Positions 28,922-38,469 of a stretch of DNA of 54,703 bases are shown here, in pieces. Below the pieces are notes generated by a model. The model saw only the letters and a list, made by a program, of their open reading frames with translations, did no database searches and had not been told where the DNA came from. The position numbers were made by a program, and so were the translations under genes. Every line of letters starts with the position of its first letter. Position 1 is the stretch's first letter. This DNA comes from Bacteroidales bacterium (lineage in GTDB: Bacteria > Bacteroidota > Bacteroidia > Bacteroidales > VadinHA17). The DNA lies in the NCBI GenBank assembly GCA_003141715.1, contig PLNF01000106.1, positions 50,464 to 105,166 on the forward strand, written 5' to 3'.

Positions 28922-30868
28922 ATGATTGACCGCTCCACCATAGAACGCATTCTTGATGCTGCCCAGATAGTTGATGTGATACAGGAATTTGTTCCCCTGA
29001 AGAAGCGTGGAGTTAACTTCCTTGGATTATGTCCTTTCCATAATGAAAAAACGCCATCATTTACTGTATCTCCCTCGAAAGAAATCTTCAAATGCTTTGG
29101 TTGCGGAAAGGTTGGCAACTCGGTCAATTTCGTCATGGAGCATGAGCACCTCACCTACCCTGAAGCTCTTAAATACCTTGCGAAGAAATATCACATCGAA
29201 GTAATTGAAAAAGAGCTCACACAGGAAGAGTTTGAAAAACAGAACGAAAGAGAGAGCCTTCTTGTTGTTTCGTCTTATGCAGCACGACAATTCACTGAAA
29301 ATCTTTTTCATACAGATGAGGGAATATCCATTGGCCTGACTTATTTCAAGGAGAGAGGATTCCGGCAGGATACTCTTAAAAAATTTGAGGTTGGTTACAG
29401 TTTTGAAAAACGGGATGCCTTTTCCAAAAAGGCCCTCGAAGATGGGTACAAACAGGATTTTCTTGTCAAGACAGGCCTTTCAATTCAGCATGAGGACCGG
29501 CTCTTCGACAGGTTCAGCAGCAGGGTGATGTTCCCTATTCATTCTCTGTCGGGACAGGTACTGGGCTTCGGTGGGAGAATCCTGAAAACTGACGTCAAAA
29601 CAGCAAAATATCTGAACTCTCCCGAATCGGAGATTTATCATAAGAGCCGGATACTTTATGGAATATTCCAGGCACGGAAATCTATAACACAGGCGGACAG
29701 GTGTTATCTTGTTGAGGGCTATACCGATGTGATGTCGCTTCATGAAGCAAATGTTGAAAATGTCGTAGCATCATCAGGAACATCTCTTACCCAGGAGCAG
29801 GTAAGGCTTATTAAAAGGTTCACCCAGAACATTACAATCCTGTATGATGGAGATGCTGCCGGAATAAAAGCCTCCATCAGAGGCATAGACCTGGTGCTCG
29901 AGGAAGGCATGAATGTGAAGATAGTGCTTCTTCCTGATAGTGAAGATCCCGATTCCTATTCGAAGAAAGTGAGCAATGAGGAGTTCCTGAAATTCCTAAA
30001 GGAGAACGAAACAGATTTTATTCGCTTCAAAACACAGCTTCTGCTTTCGGAGGCTAATAACGATCCGGTGAAAAGAGCCGATCTTATTCGCGATGTGGTA
30101 AAATCAATTGCTGTCATTCCCGAAGCAATAACGAGAACCGTATATATAAAGGAGTGCAGTACTGTTCTTGAAGTCAGCGAGCCGATCCTTTATCATGAGG
30201 TGAATAAGCTGAGACAGCAAAAGAGTTTCCAGGACAGTAATAAATATCCCGGTCCGGAAGATCTTCCTGTTCCTCCGCCGGCAATTGTTAAGCCTATCCA
30301 ACGTGAAACTGTTACATATTATTCTGAAAAAGAGATTATCAGGCTTCTTCTGAAATTCGGCAGCGAGGAGTTTGAACGTACCATAAATAAGGAAGATGGC
30401 AAGGAGGAGATGTTAACTGTATCTGATTATATTGTAAGGGAAATCACATCTGACGATCTTCTTTTTGATGACAGGGTGTGTTCAAAGATCTTTGCCGATT
30501 TCCGGTTTCATGTTGAACATGGACTTATTACAGGAGATAAGCAATTTGTAAAACATGAAGATCCGGAGATTTCAAGTCTGTCGGCCGATCTTCTTGCAGA
30601 CTCGCACGAGCTGAGCAGGATATGGAAAGATAAGCAGACCTTCGTTGAGACGGAGGAGATGAAGCTGAAAGAGATCGTGGGAGATGCAGTCCTTAAATTT
30701 AAAAGTGATAAGATAATGATAAAGAGAAAGGAGATCATGATTCTTCTTGAAGAGGCTGTTAAAGCAAATGATATTGAGAAAGTTCTTATTTTACAGAAGA
30801 GATATGCAAATCTCAGTGGTGTGCTCGGATTAATTTCAAGGAAACTGGGGAACAGGATATTGCTCTAA
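28922..30868 (+). CDS. dnaG: DNA primase
   Basis: This 648-residue protein synthesises RNA primers at the replication fork. The N-terminal zinc finger uses C37, H40, C58 and C61 (GLCPFHNEKTPSF ... FKCFGCGKVGN). The RNA-polymerase/TOPRIM core follows: SRVMFPIHSLSGQVLGFGGR, YLVEGYTDVMSLHEANVENV, ASSGTSLT and LYDGDAAGIKAS. The C-terminal helicase-binding region is poorly conserved as usual. It lies 3 bp behind uxs, an unusual operon partner for primase. No rpsU or rpoD neighbours are seen. Confidence 0.95.
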   Translation: MIDRSTIERILDAAQIVDVIQEFVPLKKRGVNFLGLCPFHNEKTPSFTVSPSKEIFKCFGCGKVGNSVNFVMEHEHLTYPEALKYLAKKYHIEVIEKELTQEEFEKQNERESLLVVSSYAARQFTENLFHTDEGISIGLTYFKERGFRQDTLKKFEVGYSFEKRDAFSKKALEDGYKQDFLVKTGLSIQHEDRLFDRFSSRVMFPIHSLSGQVLGFGGRILKTDVKTAKYLNSPESEIYHKSRILYGIFQARKSITQADRCYLVEGYTDVMSLHEANVENVVASSGTSLTQEQVRLIKRFTQNITILYDGDAAGIKASIRGIDLVLEEGMNVKIVLLPDSEDPDSYSKKVSNEEFLKFLKENETDFIRFKTQLLLSEANNDPVKRADLIRDVVKSIAVIPEAITRTVYIKECSTVLEVSEPILYHEVNKLRQQKSFQDSNKYPGPEDLPVPPPAIVKPIQRETVTYYSEKEIIRLLLKFGSEEFERTINKEDGKEEMLTVSDYIVREITSDDLLFDDRVCSKIFADFRFHVEHGLITGDKQFVKHEDPEISSLSADLLADSHELSRIWKDKQTFVETEEMKLKEIVGDAVLKFKSDKIMIKRKEIMILLEEAVKANDIEKVLILQKRYANLSGVLGLISRKLGNRILL

Positions 30869-30872
30869 AATA

Positions 30873-30974
30873 TCTTTGTGTCCCTCTGTGAAACCTAAGT
30901 GTAACTCTGTGCAACTAAAAAATAAGAACTGACAAATGGTCACACGGAGAAGCACAGAGTATCACAGAGAAAAT
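30873..30974. repeat. Gene-less inverted word pair (CTCTGTG / CACAGAG)
   Basis: Left arm 30873-30915 (CTTTGTGTCCCTCTGTG, then AACTCTGTGCAAC) and right arm 30938-30974 (TCACACGGAGAAGCACAGAG, then TATCACAGAG) are inverse arrays of 10-11-nt words with a 22-nt loop. Confidence 0.8.
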
Positions 30975-31068
30975 CCTGTTGATTAGTTGCTGAAAAGATT
31001 CGAATTTATCATCTTCATTTGAGTTGAATCATATTAATTATTAAATTTGACTTATTAAATGCAATGAA

Positions 31069-31971
31069 ATGAAAAGGCTACTTTTTCCCCTTATAATACT
31101 TTTATTACCGCTTCCCTTTTCCTGCAAACACGGAGTAAAAGAAAAGGATTCATTTGTCCCGGTCTTTTCAACCTATAAATCAAACACATCAAAGAGCCAT
31201 GAACTGACACCTAAGAATGAGATATTTTATGGAATTCTTACTCCGGTCGAAATATGTACAATCTTTAACAGACTCGGTGTAACATACAATAATGCCACAC
31301 TAAATCCCATTTCAAACAGGGATCAGTACCTCAGCAGCTCAAAAGCTTCTATCAACACCGGGGTGTATGGAGTTGATTTTGGATATCTTAAGGTATTCGG
31401 TATCGGTCAGCAGATGATTGACTATATGGTTACCATCCGTGAAATGAGTAATAAACTAGGAATACCTGACAGTTACCTTACCGAACCAATCAAGAAGGTG
31501 CAGAGCGATATTTCTGAACCTGATACAATCCTGTTCCTCATGGATGATGCGTACACCAAGATGGAGGCTCATCTGCGTGAAGGAGGGAGAGAGAGTACAG
31601 CCGGTCTTATGGTAATGGGAGGATGGGTTGAAGCGATGTTTATAGCAACACAGCTCGTTTATAATCCGGACAGACCAGATCCTGAAGTAATACAGAAAAT
31701 CGCCCAGCAGAAATACACACTTACAACCCTGCTCAGTTTCCTGAAAAATTATTATGACGACCCGGTTGTTGTCTACTATTCGAAAAAACTTAAGTACCTG
31801 AAAAACTATTTCGATTCTTTCGATATCTATTTCAAAAAAGGCGATCTTGAAATTGACACCATAAAACAAGTCTTACGTTCTACAGGCAGCCAGATGACTG
31901 TAACTGTTGAAACACTGAATAAGATACGCGATTATGTAAGCAAGCTCAGAACGGAGATGGTAACCCCATAA
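31069..31971 (+). CDS. Putative lipoprotein of unknown function
   Basis: This 300-residue protein has a lipoprotein signal: MKRLLFPLIILLLPLPFSC, with Cys19 as the lipidation site (LPFS-C). The mature part is mainly helical: ILTPVEICTIFNRLGVTYNN, DQYLSSSKASINTGVYGVDF, VFGIGQQMIDYMVTIREMSN, TAGLMVMGGWVEAMFIATQL and a final helix bundle. I do not recognise a named family. Similar proteins annotated as hypothetical occur in Bacteroidota. It stands alone between a word-array pair and a REP element. An envelope location is likely; the role is unknown. Confidence 0.75.
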   Translation: MKRLLFPLIILLLPLPFSCKHGVKEKDSFVPVFSTYKSNTSKSHELTPKNEIFYGILTPVEICTIFNRLGVTYNNATLNPISNRDQYLSSSKASINTGVYGVDFGYLKVFGIGQQMIDYMVTIREMSNKLGIPDSYLTEPIKKVQSDISEPDTILFLMDDAYTKMEAHLREGGRESTAGLMVMGGWVEAMFIATQLVYNPDRPDPEVIQKIAQQKYTLTTLLSFLKNYYDDPVVVYYSKKLKYLKNYFDSFDIYFKKGDLEIDTIKQVLRSTGSQMTVTVETLNKIRDYVSKLRTEMVTP

Positions 31972-32005
31972 GTCTGATATCCAGCGATTCGTTAGACCCC
32001 CTTTA

Positions 32006-32071
32006 GGGGAGATGCCGCCCTTGCTTCGCCGAAGCGGCTACGCGAAGGCAAAGGAAGCGGAAGAGGGGTTT
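32006..32071 (+). repeat. REP-like element, near-identical to 27813-27876
   Basis: GGGGAGATGCCGCCC, TTGCTTCGCCGAAGCGGCTA, CGCGAAGGCAAAGGAAGCGG, AAGAGGGGTT; differs from 27813-27876 at about two or three bases. Confidence 0.85.
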
Positions 32072-32107
32072 AGGTATTGCTCAATTTTTTTCTAATTTTA
32101 CTTTATT

Positions 32108-32617
32108 ATGAAAAACTCCGATCCCGAAGAATGGTTCCCGGTAGTCGATGAAGATGGTACTACAATCGGTAAAGCCCTCCGCAGAGTCTGCCACGACGGG
32201 AAGAGTATGCTTCTTCATCCCGTTGTTTATCTTCCCCTTTTTAATACCAGAGGTGAATTGTTTTTACAGAAAAGGGCAAAAACAAAAGATATCCAGCCGG
32301 GAAAATGGGATACATCTGTGGGAGGTCATGTCAGTCCGGGTGAAACCGCAAATGAGACACTCATAAGGGAAGCAGGAGAGGAACTTGGATTGAATAATTT
32401 TATACCTGAGTTTTTAGGAAAATATGTCTGGGAATCTCCTCGCGAGTGGGAACTGGTTAATTCTTTTTCAACGATTTCTGATGCAGTTCCGGTAATAAAT
32501 AAAGATGAAATTGAGGAAGGAAGACTCTGGTCAATCGGGGAAATAAAGGAGAATTTAGGAAATGATCTTTTTACTCCGAATTTTGAGTATGAATTTAAGA
32601 TGCTGTTTTTGACTTAG
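32108..32617 (+). CDS. Nudix hydrolase (IPP isomerase-like/YfcD type)
   Basis: This 169-residue protein opens EEWFPVVDEDGTTIGKALRR as in YfcD/IDI-like Nudix proteins. It then has FLQKRAKTKDIQPGKWDTSV and a complete Nudix box: GGHVSPGETANETLIREAGE followed by ELGL (GX5EX7REUXEEXGU). It should hydrolyse a nucleoside-diphosphate-linked substrate with Mg2+. The substrate cannot be told from sequence. Isopentenyl-diphosphate isomerase activity is less likely because the catalytic Cys/Glu pattern of that enzyme is not evident. Confidence 0.85.
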   Translation: MKNSDPEEWFPVVDEDGTTIGKALRRVCHDGKSMLLHPVVYLPLFNTRGELFLQKRAKTKDIQPGKWDTSVGGHVSPGETANETLIREAGEELGLNNFIPEFLGKYVWESPREWELVNSFSTISDAVPVINKDEIEEGRLWSIGEIKENLGNDLFTPNFEYEFKMLFLT

Positions 32618-32760
32618 CCCTTTTTTGCTTCCCAGATAGGGGGTTCGGGGGTTTTGTATGCTTTTTATTACTCTACCTTGCACAATAAATAGCATAATAC
32701 GGAACTTGATCCAAACGATCTCTATGCCTTAGGTGCAAGGGCCAGATTAAAACTTACCAA

Positions 32761-32979
32761 ATGAATAAGCCTGTAAAAATACTTATGTTTAAAAACGAGA
32801 TTGAAGCGATGCTTCTCGATGAAATACTTACTGAAAAGCAAATTCCTCATCTGATACGTTCATATCACGACTCTGCTTACGATGGATTATGGCAAACCCA
32901 ATCGGGCTGGGGCCATATTGAAGCACCTGAAGAATATACAGATGAAATCCTGCGTACTTATAACCAAATGTCAGAATAA
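32761..32979 (+). CDS. Small DUF2007-like protein
   Basis: This 72-residue protein reads MNKPVKILMFKNEIEAMLLD, EILTEKQIPHLIRSYHDSAY, DGLWQTQSGWGHIEAPEEYT. The alpha-beta 'EAxLLxEILxExxIPHxIRSYHDxAYDGxWQxQxGWG' layout resembles the DUF2007/putative signal-transducing family and is well kept in Bacteroidota. The function is unknown. It is 110 bp before a PAP2-like membrane protein and may be cotranscribed. A real gene is likely because the composition and conserved aromatic pattern are not those of chance coding. Confidence 0.65.
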   Translation: MNKPVKILMFKNEIEAMLLDEILTEKQIPHLIRSYHDSAYDGLWQTQSGWGHIEAPEEYTDEILRTYNQMSE

Positions 32980-33089
32980 TCGTTATTCTCAAATTGCCTG
33001 TATTATCAACTTAAGTTTTTATCTTTGTTTCTCATTTTTAAACAAACCTCCCGGGTTGAATAAAATGCAACTGTTTATATTACAGGTAA

Positions 33090-33803
33090 ATGAATCATAT
33101 TAATAAAGGCAAGAACAGGCTGTTTACTTACACTTCAGAGATGCTTCATTCAATTATCCCTGTGATAAAAAGCAAGTATTTTTATTTTGGTATCCTGTCA
33201 ATTATTGCCGGGGTCGTATTAAATTTTGCTTCCGAAACTTATCTCCATAATTACATGAGCGAAGGGAAAACCTTACCAATGCTCTCAGATTTAATTCTCG
33301 ACCATCTGCCTTTTTATAACGTTTCTCTGATTTATGACATTTCCTGTCTTATTCCTATTCTCCTTGTATTAATATATTTTGTCCATAAAAAAGATTATAA
33401 CAGGATCCCCTTATTTTTATTGCTGAGTGGCATTTTTTATATAGTGAGAGGTATTTTTATTGTTCTGACACCATTTGGAAATCCACCAATGTTCAATGGA
33501 TCAGACCCTTTATTTCACGGATTTTCAAACTATGAGCTTGGAGTATATCCATCGGGACATGCAGGAAATGTCTTTTTAATGTTTTTGCTTGTTAAAGAAA
33601 GAGGTTATAAGTGGCTTATATTCATTTGCCTGGTTATTGTTATAGCAGCATTGTTCCTGGCTCGCGGACATTATAGTATTGACATTCTATCAGGCCTTTT
33701 CTTTTCATATGCAATAAAGGCATTCGGAGAAAAACATTTTGCAATGTTTGATCTGGGGAACAGAAAAGCCACCTCCGAAGCGCGGATTGTGCAGGAAATT
33801 TGA
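33090..33803 (+). CDS. PAP2-like (sphingomyelin-synthase-type) membrane phosphatase/transferase
   Basis: This 237-residue integral membrane protein has about six hydrophobic segments (FYFGILSIIAGVVLNF, VSLIYDISCLIPILLVLIYF, RIPLFLLLSGIFYIVRGIFI and three later). The signature GVYPSGHAGN, about residue 150, and ARGHYSIDILSG, about residue 190, supply the His-Asp pair of the PAP2_C family. In Bacteroidota members of this group are candidates for transferring a phospho-headgroup to ceramide or for phosphatidate dephosphorylation. Which of these applies here is inference. It has no partner genes of lipid metabolism except the lipid kinase 1.8 kb downstream. Confidence 0.75.
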   Translation: MNHINKGKNRLFTYTSEMLHSIIPVIKSKYFYFGILSIIAGVVLNFASETYLHNYMSEGKTLPMLSDLILDHLPFYNVSLIYDISCLIPILLVLIYFVHKKDYNRIPLFLLLSGIFYIVRGIFIVLTPFGNPPMFNGSDPLFHGFSNYELGVYPSGHAGNVFLMFLLVKERGYKWLIFICLVIVIAALFLARGHYSIDILSGLFFSYAIKAFGEKHFAMFDLGNRKATSEARIVQEI

Positions 33804-33849
33804 AGTTTCAGATACTTGAAAAACCCGCATTACTCTAAAAAAAATAAAG

Positions 33850-35475
33850 ATGAATAACGCCATATATAATTTCAGGGAACCGAAGAATGAACCTGTCTTA
33901 TCTTATAAACCAGGCAGTGAGGAAAGAATATTGCTTGAAGAAGAACTCAAGGTTCAAAAAAATCAGATTATTAATATCCCTCTTATCATAGGGGGAAAAG
34001 AGATCAGGACAGGAAAAACCGGAAAGGTCGTGATGCCTTCCGATCATAATCATGTACTTGCGACTTATCATATGGCAACGGAGAAGGAGGTTTCGCTTGC
34101 AATTAATGCAGCCCTTGATGCCAAATGCGAATGGATGACCCTGGCATGGATGGAACGAGCAGCTATCATGGCAAAAGTAGCTGAACTGATTTCAAAAAAA
34201 TACAGGTATAGGATTAATGCCGCTACAATGCTTGGCCAAGGGAAAAATGTCCTCCAGGCTGAGATTGACTCAGCATGTGAAGTGGCAGATTACCTCCGGT
34301 TTAACACTTATTTTGCTTCACTTATCTACATGGAACAACCAATATCTGAAAGTGAGAATATTAACCGCCTCGAATACCGGCCACTTGAAGGGTTCGTTTA
34401 TACAGTAACTCCGTTCAACTTTACAGCTATCGCTTCTAACCTGAATACCAGTGTTGCCCTGATGGGAAATACAACAGTCTGGAAACCTGCCACAACCTCT
34501 CTCCTTTCAAACTACTACCTTATGAAGATATTCCAGGAGGCCGGGATGCCTTCCGGTGTTATTAATTTCGTACCAGGTTCCGGTTCTTTAATAAGCAATA
34601 TTGTTTTAAAACACAGGGATCTGGCCGGGATCCATTTTACCGGTTCAAATTCAACATTCAATTCCCTGTGGAAACAGGTTTCCGATAATCTCTCTGTTTA
34701 CAAATCGTATCCGAAGCTTGTTGGTGAAACAGGTGGTAAAGATTTCATTTTTGCTCATAGTTCTGCAAACTCGCTTGAACTTGCTACTGCTATTGTAATG
34801 GGTTCCTTTGAGTATCAGGGGCAGAAATGTTCAGCCGCATCAAGAGCTTATATCCCTGAGTCGATCTGGACTGAGACAAAGCGTCATATCATGAAAATGA
34901 TATCGGAGATTAAGGTGGGTGATGTGTGTGACTTCCGGAATTATGTAAACGCTGTCATAGATGAAAATGCATTTGACAAAATAATGTCATTTATAAAAAA
35001 GGCAGGATCATCTGATGATGCTCAGACAATCGCTGGAGGAAAAGGTGATAAATCAAAGGGATTTTTTATTGAACCCACTGTAATCGTTACAGAAAACCCC
35101 CATTTTTTAACTATGGAAGAAGAAATATTCGGGCCTGTAATGACTATCTATGTTTATAAGGATGAAAAGTTCGATGATACCCTGGCTCTATGCGACGAAA
35201 CATCACCATACGGCCTTACGGGAGCTATTTTCAGCAATGATAAATATGCAATGATAAAAGCATGCCGGGCATTGCGTTATGCTGCTGGCAACTTTTATAT
35301 CAATGATAAACCGACAGGAGCAATGGTAGGGCAGCAGCCATTTGGAGGAGCAAGGGCGTCCGGAACGAATGATAAAGCAGGCAGCTACCTTAACCTTCTC
35401 CGCTGGGTGAGTCCCAGAACAATCAAAGAGACTCTCATTCCGGCTACCGATTTTAAATATCCGTTTATGGAATAA
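33850..35475 (+). CDS. pruA: Delta-1-pyrroline-5-carboxylate dehydrogenase
   Basis: This 541-residue aldehyde dehydrogenase oxidises glutamate-gamma-semialdehyde to glutamate (proline catabolism) with NAD. Motifs: YTVTPFNFTAIASNLNTSVA, KLVGETGGKDFIFAHSSANS (catalytic Glu), QGQKCSAASRAYIPESIW (catalytic Cys, near residue 325), PHFLTMEEEIFGPVMTIYVY, and QQPFGGARASGTNDKAGSYL. This matches the eukaryote-like P5CDH subfamily of about 540 residues. No proline dehydrogenase is visible. A strong terminator pair follows. Confidence 0.93.
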   Translation: MNNAIYNFREPKNEPVLSYKPGSEERILLEEELKVQKNQIINIPLIIGGKEIRTGKTGKVVMPSDHNHVLATYHMATEKEVSLAINAALDAKCEWMTLAWMERAAIMAKVAELISKKYRYRINAATMLGQGKNVLQAEIDSACEVADYLRFNTYFASLIYMEQPISESENINRLEYRPLEGFVYTVTPFNFTAIASNLNTSVALMGNTTVWKPATTSLLSNYYLMKIFQEAGMPSGVINFVPGSGSLISNIVLKHRDLAGIHFTGSNSTFNSLWKQVSDNLSVYKSYPKLVGETGGKDFIFAHSSANSLELATAIVMGSFEYQGQKCSAASRAYIPESIWTETKRHIMKMISEIKVGDVCDFRNYVNAVIDENAFDKIMSFIKKAGSSDDAQTIAGGKGDKSKGFFIEPTVIVTENPHFLTMEEEIFGPVMTIYVYKDEKFDDTLALCDETSPYGLTGAIFSNDKYAMIKACRALRYAAGNFYINDKPTGAMVGQQPFGGARASGTNDKAGSYLNLLRWVSPRTIKETLIPATDFKYPFME

Positions 35476-35522
35476 GAAAATATTCTCTTTCTTATACAAG
35501 CGGCTCTGAAAGAGCCATATAT

Positions 35523-35577
35523 GAATAACCCCCTGTGAAACCGGGGGTTATTCAACTATTGCCACGTTCGTGGCAAT
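35523..35577. terminator. Two hairpins after pruA
   Basis: GAATAACCCCC and GGGGGTTATTC form a perfect 11-bp stem with loop TGTGAAACC (35523-35553). A second stem, ATTGCCAC / GTGGCAAT, is at 35558-35577. No long T run, so the first could be bidirectional or a REP-like hairpin. Confidence 0.6.
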
Positions 35578-35609
35578 GATAATTTAAATAATCTTCCGTA
35601 AATTTGAGC

Positions 35610-36521
35610 ATGAAAAGGTCTGTCCGGGAAAATACGAATAAAGCATTGTTTGTACTGAATCCAACTTCAGGAGTGCCACCTGTAAATTTTATTGTATCAA
35701 AAGAGCTTGAGCTCCGTAAAAATCAACTATCCTTCTGCAAATCAATGACCAAAGAAGATACCGGATTGCTTATAAAGCAAAACTTTAACAAGTATGAAGT
35801 TTTTGTAGCTGCCGGCGGAGATGGTACTGTTCACACTGTAGCAACAGAATTGGTGGGCAGCAACAAAATTCTGGGAGTCCTGCCTATTGGTTCCGGTAAC
35901 GGGTTTGCAAAGGAATTCGGATTTAAAATGAATGTGCGTTCTCTGCTATCCGATATCAAGAAGGCCGACAGTATGAATATCGATGTGATTGAGATAAACG
36001 ACAAATTATGCCTTAATGTTGCCGGTATTGGTCTGGATAGCTTTGTTGCACATTCATTTAATAACCTTAAACTCCGCGGTTTCCTGCCTTATGTATGGTT
36101 AACCTTTAAAACCTTTTTGGCGCTTCGACCTTTTCATGTAAACATTAAATGTGACGGTGAGGAAATTGTCTCTGAAAAACTATTTGTTCTGACCATTGCA
36201 AACACAAGACAATTCGGCAATAATGCTTACATAGCCCCCGAAGCACGGCCTAACGACGGAATAATTGATATTGTATTAATCAAACCTTTTCCGAAAATAT
36301 TAGGGTCGCTTTTTATAATCCGACTCTTCACAAAAAAAATAAATAAGTCCAAATATGTGAGGCATTTTAAAACGGACAAAGAGATAGTTATCGAAACGGC
36401 CGAAACAAGGTTTCATATCGACGGTGAACCATTGGAGATCTCCGGCAAGGTAGTGATCAGAATAAAAAAAGAGGTTTTGAAAGTCCTGAAAACATCCGGT
36501 TATAAATTTGCAAGTTCTTAA
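35610..36521 (+). CDS. Diacylglycerol kinase family lipid kinase
   Basis: The frame opens at a TTG two codons earlier, but the ATG at 35610 (MKRSVRENTNKALFVLNPTS) is the natural start, giving 303 residues. Motifs of the DAGK catalytic domain: ALFVLNPTSG, VFVAAGGDGTVHTVATELVG and LGVLPIGSGNGFAKEFGF. A C-terminal beta-sandwich has FHIDGEPLEISGKVVIRIKK. YegS/DgkB-like enzymes phosphorylate diacylglycerol or related lipids at the membrane; the exact lipid is unknown. Sphingoid bases are an alternative in Bacteroidota. It is 45 bp before the GH20 gene. Confidence 0.87.
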   Translation: MKRSVRENTNKALFVLNPTSGVPPVNFIVSKELELRKNQLSFCKSMTKEDTGLLIKQNFNKYEVFVAAGGDGTVHTVATELVGSNKILGVLPIGSGNGFAKEFGFKMNVRSLLSDIKKADSMNIDVIEINDKLCLNVAGIGLDSFVAHSFNNLKLRGFLPYVWLTFKTFLALRPFHVNIKCDGEEIVSEKLFVLTIANTRQFGNNAYIAPEARPNDGIIDIVLIKPFPKILGSLFIIRLFTKKINKSKYVRHFKTDKEIVIETAETRFHIDGEPLEISGKVVIRIKKEVLKVLKTSGYKFASS

Positions 36522-36566
36522 AAATATACATTTATTAATTCCTGAATATTTTAATCGTACTCTGCT

Positions 36567-38456
36567 ATGAAAAAATTGGTTTTATTACTGCTTTTCTTCT
36601 CTCTTGCAACGGTTTACGGACAAAACCCTGCAATACAACTTATTCCCCAACCTGTTGAAATACAGCAATCTGATGGATCTTTTGTACTAACAAAAACTTC
36701 GACTGTCGGTTTCGATAGTCAGCAAAGTCGCAAAATAGCGGAGATGCTTTCCCGGAAACTGAATCTCTCAACCGGCTTTTCAATTAAACCACAACAAGAC
36801 AAAGCAGGTTCAATACAATTCAACCTGAATAAAGTACCGGTTACTCTGATTGGTAAAGAAGGTTACACCCTTGTATCTTCTCCCAAAGGTGTGGTTATAA
36901 CTGCCAATGAACCAGCCGGACTTTTTTATGGTATGCAAACATTGTTTCAGCTTTTACCAAAAGAAATTGAAAGCAAAACCGTTATCAATATTCCCTGGAT
37001 AATCCCTTCAGTTATAATTACGGATTATCCCCGTTTTGGATGGCGAGGGATAATGCTTGATGTAAGTCGTAATTTCTTCACAAAAGAAGAAGTTAAACTT
37101 TATATTGACCAGATCGCAAGATATAAATACAATACTCTCCACTGGCATTTGACAGATGATAACGGCTGGCGGATTGAAATCAAGTCCTTGCCAAAATTAA
37201 CTGAAGTCGGCGCATGGAGGGTTCCTCGATTCGGGCAATTTGGCGAACGCACAGCACCAAAACCGGGAGAAGCAGCAACCGCAGGAGGTTTTTATACACA
37301 GGCTGATATTAAAGAGATAATTCAGTATGCACAGGACCGGAACATAACAATAATGCCCGAGATTGATGTCCCGGGGCACAGCATGTCAGCAATTGCAGCA
37401 TATCCCGAATTAAGCTGCACCAAAGATACCAGCATCAAAGTAAACCCGGGTTCCTCTTTTTCAGAATGGTTCGACAATGGCACTTTTAAAATGAGGATTG
37501 ATAATACGCTTAATCCTTCTGATGAAAAAGTATATGAATTCCTCGATAAGGTTTTTACTGAAATGGCGGCACTTTTTCCAAATCCCTACATTCATGTGGG
37601 GGGAGACGAGTGTTATAAGGGTTTCTGGACCAACGATCCCGGCTGCCAGGCTCTTATGAAAAAAATGAATATGACGCATCCCGAGGAATTGCAGGCATAT
37701 TTTATGAAACGCGTAGAAGATATTCTGAAATCGAAAGGCAAAAAGATGATTGGCTGGGATGAAATTCTTGAAGGAGGTGTCGCTCCTGAAGCAACAGTTA
37801 TGAGCTGGAGGGGTATCAAAGGTGGTATAGAGGCCGCAAAAATGGGGCACGATGTTGTTATGACACCAACAACATTTGTGTACCTCGACTATCAACAGGG
37901 TGAACCGACAATTGAACCTCCGATTTATGCAAATTTACGCTTAAGCAAATGCTATAGCTTTAATCCCGTACCTGAAGGAGTGGATGCAAAGTATATTCTT
38001 GGCGGCCAGGGCAATCTCTGGACTGAACAGGTAGTAACCCTGCATCATGCTGAATATATGACCTGGCCGCGTGGCTGGGCATTGGCTGAAGATTTCTGGT
38101 CGCCAAAAGCATCAAAAAACTGGGGCAATTTTATCCAACGCGTTGAAAAACTGTTCGATCGAGCTGATATAGAAGGGATTAATTATTCGACTGCAATATA
38201 CGATGCGATTATAAATGTCAGCGGTAAAGATGGAAAGATGACCGTGAATATGGATTCTGAAGTACCTGGTCTGGATATTTATTATACCATTGATGGTGCA
38301 ATGCCAAACACTTACTCACCTAAATATTCCAAACCTGTTGAACTTCCTGAAGGACCGGTTACATTGAGGGTGGTAACATATCGCAACGGGAAACAAATAG
38401 GTCATCTTATCACACTAACGCCTGAAGTGCTTAAAAAAAGAGTGCCTGCAAATTGA
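36567..38456 (+). CDS. Glycoside hydrolase family 20 beta-N-acetylhexosaminidase
   Basis: This 629-residue protein has a signal peptide (MKKLVLLLLFFSLATVYGQ). An N-terminal GH20b domain contains IQLIPQPVEIQQSDGSFVLT. The catalytic TIM barrel follows: GWRGIMLDVSRNFFTKEEVK, YNTLHWHLTDDNGWRIEIKS, ITIMPEIDVPGHSMSAIAAY and the catalytic Asp-Glu in IHVGGDECYKGFW near residue 346. The C-terminal part has a chitobiase-like domain (IYYTIDGAMPNTYSPKYSKP). It removes terminal GlcNAc or GalNAc in the periplasm. Its product could be used by the amino-sugar operon at 48765-52444, a functional link by inference. The next gene starts 13 bp later. Confidence 0.93.
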   Translation: MKKLVLLLLFFSLATVYGQNPAIQLIPQPVEIQQSDGSFVLTKTSTVGFDSQQSRKIAEMLSRKLNLSTGFSIKPQQDKAGSIQFNLNKVPVTLIGKEGYTLVSSPKGVVITANEPAGLFYGMQTLFQLLPKEIESKTVINIPWIIPSVIITDYPRFGWRGIMLDVSRNFFTKEEVKLYIDQIARYKYNTLHWHLTDDNGWRIEIKSLPKLTEVGAWRVPRFGQFGERTAPKPGEAATAGGFYTQADIKEIIQYAQDRNITIMPEIDVPGHSMSAIAAYPELSCTKDTSIKVNPGSSFSEWFDNGTFKMRIDNTLNPSDEKVYEFLDKVFTEMAALFPNPYIHVGGDECYKGFWTNDPGCQALMKKMNMTHPEELQAYFMKRVEDILKSKGKKMIGWDEILEGGVAPEATVMSWRGIKGGIEAAKMGHDVVMTPTTFVYLDYQQGEPTIEPPIYANLRLSKCYSFNPVPEGVDAKYILGGQGNLWTEQVVTLHHAEYMTWPRGWALAEDFWSPKASKNWGNFIQRVEKLFDRADIEGINYSTAIYDAIINVSGKDGKMTVNMDSEVPGLDIYYTIDGAMPNTYSPKYSKPVELPEGPVTLRVVTYRNGKQIGHLITLTPEVLKKRVPAN

Positions 38457-38469
38457 ATGAACTGATTAA

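Noticed and set aside
35599..35606. TAAATTTG as promoter of the lipid kinase
   Set aside because: Only 3 nt before the ATG, so transcription would start inside the gene.
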